Positions 22,080 through 25,010 of a stretch of 25,010 nt of DNA are shown piece after piece; the stretch's first letter is position 1, and the number at the start of each line of letters is the position of its first letter. Both the position numbers and the translations under genes were made by a program. Under the pieces are notes generated by a model. The model was not told the origin of the DNA. It searched no databases and saw only the letters and a list, made by a program, of their open reading frames with translations. The DNA lies in NCBI GenBank assembly GCA_015231995.1, contig JADGAO010000014.1, forward strand, positions 1 through 25,010. Direction: 5' to 3'. The DNA is from Nitrospinota bacterium (lineage in GTDB: Bacteria > Nitrospinota_A > UBA7883 > JACRLM01).

Positions 22080-25010
22080 ATGGAGATATTGACCCGCAGA
22101 TCATCGGCTTCGATAGCGTCTGTCATAATTATTTCATGCCTTGCCGCGTTCACGATACGCGTCTCTTCGGCGCAACAGGCGGTTCAACCGGCTTCCGCTT
22201 TTTCCGGGGCTGTGTGGGTGGCGGAGTCTTTGGGGCTTGTCAAGCTCTCCGCCACGGACGGGTCGTTCGTTTTCAAAATAGCGGGGTCCGGCGAGGCGCG
22301 GGCTCTGGCGCTGGACGGCAAACGAGGCCGCGCGTGGGTCTATCTCAAGGGAGAGTTACGCGCATACGGTTTCGACGGGTCGCTTCTTGTCACGGCTCTG
22401 CCTCCCCGAAGCCATTCGGGCGAGCGCGACGGGGGTGATGACGACGATGACGAGAACGGGCGTCCTGCGATCGGCGTGGTCGCGCAAACCGGCGCGGTAT
22501 GGCTTGCGGTCGAGAAACGTCTTTATCAGTTCGATTTTTCCGGCGCGCCTGTTTTCCAGGTCTCTCTTCCCGATAACGCCGTCGCTATCTCTATGGACGA
22601 GGCTACCGGGACAGCGTGGGTGTTTTCCAAAAAATCCGCCGTGGCCTACGCTGTGTCCGGCGTTCCTACTGGCCAAATCGTTTTCGGTAAAAAGGCCGAA
22701 GTAAGCGACGGATGTTACGATCCGGAAAGTTCGAGCGTGTGGGTGGCCGCTAAAGATGCGGTTCGCAAATACTCCGCCGGTGGGGCTCTACTTGCCGAAC
22801 GCAAGATCAAAAAGGCCCGGCGCGTCACAGCCTCCCTTCTTGGCGGGGTCTGGGTCGCCGCCGATGGGGAGATATATCTTCTCGATCAGTCTGCGGGGGT
22901 CGTTTTGTCCGAGCGCGTCGGCGGGCACGAAGCCAAGGCCGGGGCCATGGCCGTCAACCCCGCCGACCTTTCGTTGTGGGCGTCGTTGGGCAGGAATCTT
23001 GTTCACATCGCGCCCTCCGGCCAGGTGGCGCATTATCTGGAGATAGAAGGGAAAATCCGCGCTCTGGCGGTTTACGCCGACGCCGAGCCGCCCGTCATAA
23101 AGTTCACCGCGCCGCTTGGGGGGAGCGTTACGAACTTGCAGTCGCCGTCCGTCGAGCTTGAATACTCCGACGTCGGCTCCGGCGTGGATATTAATACGTT
23201 ATCTATAAAGTATAATGGCCAGCCGTTCGCCGGAACGTGCCAGTCCACAGCCGACAAGGCCGTATGCTCGCCGTCCGCCCCCATCGCCGAAGGGATGGCC
23301 GCATTCGAGGCGACGATATCCGACAACGCCGGCAACGTCGCTGGCAAAGCGTCGCTCGACTTCTCTATCGACGCGACGGCTCCAACGATAACCCTTGCGT
23401 CCCCATCCGACGGGACGCTGACCCAGCTTGCGTCCGCCACGGTCGCAGGCTCCGTCAGCGAGCTATCCGACGTCTCCGTCACGATAACCTCCGCCGCAGG
23501 AGTTGTAACCAACCACGTTACGCTCGGCGCGGACCTCTCTTTCGCCTTCGGCGCAGTGACGTTATCCGAAGGCGCGAACACGTTCGTAATCTCCGCCACA
23601 GACCCCGCCGGGAACATGGGGGCGTCGCGCGCCGTCGTCACGCTGGACACGACGCCGCCCGCTCCGGTGGTTGCCGGCTCGGTCGTTATTTCCAACCCCG
23701 TCAACGGGCAGGTGACGGTTTCTGGCTCTGCCGGAGCCGCCGAAGCGATGGCGACAGTCAAGATTACCAACCTGCGCACCGGACAGGTTGTAAACGTACA
23801 GGCCGGGGCTGACGGCGGTTTCACCGCGTCAATCGCCGCCAAAGCGGCCGACCAGCTTACGATTTCGCTGGCCGATTCGCTGGGCAACGAAAGCTCGCAG
23901 ACAAGTTTCGTCACGCCCGGAACGCTTTTCACCGCGCCGCCGCTTGACCCCTCCGCGCCCACGAACATTGCCGACGCGGTGGCGTTTCTTTATACCGGGC
24001 CGGACGCCATTCAAACGGGCGTGGCCGCTGGCGCGATAGACTCCAGGTTCGTCGCAGTCCTGCGCGGCAAGGTTTCCGGCGCGGACGGCCAGCCGCTGGC
24101 CGGGGTCGTCATCACGATTAACGGCCGTCCCGAATACGGCCAGAGCGCCACACGCGACGACGGCATGTTCGACCTCGCCGTCAACGGCGGTAGCCGCATC
24201 GCCGTCAATTACAGCAAAGACGGTTATCTGCCCGTCCAGCGCATGATTGACGCTCCGTGGCGCGACTACGCATGGGCGCCGGACGTTACGATGATCCAGT
24301 TCGATCCGATGGTGACGACGGTTGACCTGACGGCTCCGGCAACGCAGGTGGCGCAAGGCTCCGTCATCACCGATCAGGACGGTTCCCGACAGGCGACGAT
24401 GGTCTTCAATCCCGGAACCACCGCCACCATCACCCTGCCCGACGGCTCCATACAGCAGTTGACTTCGCTTAACGTCCGCGCCACCGAATACACCGTCGGC
24501 CCCAACGGCCCCAGCGCAATGCCCGGCGAACTGCCCCCCGCCAGCGCATACACCTACGCGGTCGAATACAGCGTTGACGAAGCCATCGCGCAGAACGCTA
24601 AAGAGGTCAACTTCAACCAGCCCGTGCCGCTGTATGTGGACAACTTCCTCAACTTCCCCGTGGGCGACGGAGTGCCGCTGGGCTTTTTCAATCGCGAGCA
24701 ATCCGCATGGATAGCGTCCGACGACGCGTTCGTCATCAAGATACTCAGCGTCACCGGTGGCCTGGCGGACATAGACCTCGACGGCGCTGGCGTTCCCGCA
24801 ACCCCGGCGAAACTGGCGTCTCTCTACATAACCGACTCCGAACGACAGAAACTGGCCACGATGTACCAGCCCGGCAAAACGCTCTGGCGCGGGTTTACGA
24901 CGCATTTTTCGCCGGTCGACTGGAACAAGGCGCTATTCCTGCCCGGCGACAGCGTTCCTCCCGGTGACGGCCCGAGACAGAACCCCGACCCCAATTGCCC
25001 ATGCCCTCCA
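22080..25010 (+). CDS. Secreted RHS/YD-type giant protein, N-terminal part (runs off window)
   Basis: The frame is open from ATG 22080 to the last base, 977 codons without a stop. The signal peptide is about 5-30 (ASVIIISCLAAFTIRVSSA). Residues 38-335 form repeated blades of the AVWVAxxxGLxKLxxxDG type, probably a beta-propeller, with an acidic loop at about 115-126 (ERDGGDDDDDEN). Residues 338-605 contain three Ig-like modules with DPAGN/DNAGN and LDTTPPAP junctions. About 645-730 is a carboxypeptidase-regulatory-like module (GKVSGADGQPLAGVVITING). About 750-960 matches the segment that precedes YD repeats in large RHS proteins, with YVDNFLNFPVGDGVPLGFFN and FTTHFSPVDWN. The repeats and any C-terminal toxin would lie beyond the window. 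It could be a polymorphic toxin, an adhesin or a surface wrapper; Sec-dependent export and the adjacent T2SS operon suggest a secretion route. Confidence 0.82.
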   Translation, partial: MEILTRRSSASIASVIIISCLAAFTIRVSSAQQAVQPASAFSGAVWVAESLGLVKLSATDGSFVFKIAGSGEARALALDGKRGRAWVYLKGELRAYGFDGSLLVTALPPRSHSGERDGGDDDDDENGRPAIGVVAQTGAVWLAVEKRLYQFDFSGAPVFQVSLPDNAVAISMDEATGTAWVFSKKSAVAYAVSGVPTGQIVFGKKAEVSDGCYDPESSSVWVAAKDAVRKYSAGGALLAERKIKKARRVTASLLGGVWVAADGEIYLLDQSAGVVLSERVGGHEAKAGAMAVNPADLSLWASLGRNLVHIAPSGQVAHYLEIEGKIRALAVYADAEPPVIKFTAPLGGSVTNLQSPSVELEYSDVGSGVDINTLSIKYNGQPFAGTCQSTADKAVCSPSAPIAEGMAAFEATISDNAGNVAGKASLDFSIDATAPTITLASPSDGTLTQLASATVAGSVSELSDVSVTITSAAGVVTNHVTLGADLSFAFGAVTLSEGANTFVISATDPAGNMGASRAVVTLDTTPPAPVVAGSVVISNPVNGQVTVSGSAGAAEAMATVKITNLRTGQVVNVQAGADGGFTASIAAKAADQLTISLADSLGNESSQTSFVTPGTLFTAPPLDPSAPTNIADAVAFLYTGPDAIQTGVAAGAIDSRFVAVLRGKVSGADGQPLAGVVITINGRPEYGQSATRDDGMFDLAVNGGSRIAVNYSKDGYLPVQRMIDAPWRDYAWAPDVTMIQFDPMVTTVDLTAPATQVAQGSVITDQDGSRQATMVFNPGTTATITLPDGSIQQLTSLNVRATEYTVGPNGPSAMPGELPPASAYTYAVEYSVDEAIAQNAKEVNFNQPVPLYVDNFLNFPVGDGVPLGFFNREQSAWIASDDAFVIKILSVTGGLADIDLDGAGVPATPAKLASLYITDSERQKLATMYQPGKTLWRGFTTHFSPVDWNKALFLPGDSVPPGDGPRQNPDPNCPCPP

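Noticed and set aside
22013..22438. + strand open frame of 141 codons before the right-edge gene
   Set aside because: It runs out of frame with the signal-peptide-bearing gene from 22080, is Gly/Arg/Phe-rich without a domain, and stops inside it.
23072..24905. Long - strand open frames (298 and 358 codons) opposite the right-edge gene
   Set aside because: They are antisense to a continuous + frame with signal peptide, Ig-like and RHS-associated motifs. The - strand translations have low-complexity Ala/Val/Thr or Arg/Gly/Val composition and no domain.

Overview
The window reads as a chromosomal segment of a diderm (Gram-negative), probably uncultivated bacterium. It has a complete-looking type II secretion (T2SS) core operon, lipoprotein and outer-membrane-barrel genes, dense overlapping operons, and several kinds of non-coding hairpin repeat. 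Gene content fits Desulfobacterota, Nitrospinota or Proteobacteria-like lineages, but nothing in the sequence fixes the taxon.

Region 1 (1-3300). The left edge is the frameshifted 3' end of an IS110-type transposase, followed by a dispersed inverted-repeat element. Next come a FabG-like reductase (- strand), a second copy of the same repeat type, and a divergent acyl/aryl adenylating ligase (+). Two small genes with a toxin-antitoxin-like promoter and palindrome follow; the second encodes a ribbon-helix-helix protein.

Region 2 (3400-10853). One tightly coupled + strand operon encodes an acyl carrier protein, a catalytic ketosynthase, a chorismatase of the FkbO/Hyg5/XanB2 family, a second catalytic ketosynthase, a short ketosynthase-like protein without the Cys-His-His set, and a large envelope protein. 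That last protein combines a degenerate peptidase-MA-like domain, a TolB-type propeller and a C-terminal beta-barrel. With the ligase and reductase, this resembles an aryl polyene or xanthomonadin pathway: the chorismatase makes a hydroxybenzoate starter, the ligase activates it onto the ACP, and the ketosynthases and reductase extend it. No dehydratase, exporter or tailoring enzyme is visible, so the system is either incomplete here or split across the genome.

Region 3 (10900-11210). A near-consensus sigma70 promoter precedes a 61-residue Cys-rich protein whose stop codon lies inside the following tRNA-Met(CAU) gene.

Region 4 (11244-21857, - strand). A twelve-gene operon runs from a PKD-domain lipoprotein through gspC, D, E, F, G, H, I, J, K, L and M. 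Nearly every junction is a 1-20 base overlap. The prepilin peptidase gene (gspO) is not in the window.

Region 5 (22080-end). Divergent from the T2SS operon is a large secreted protein, still open at the window edge after 977 codons. It has a signal peptide, a propeller-like region, Ig-like repeats, a carboxypeptidase-regulatory-like domain, and the segment that normally precedes RHS/YD repeats. It is a plausible polymorphic-toxin-type or surface protein and a possible T2SS client.
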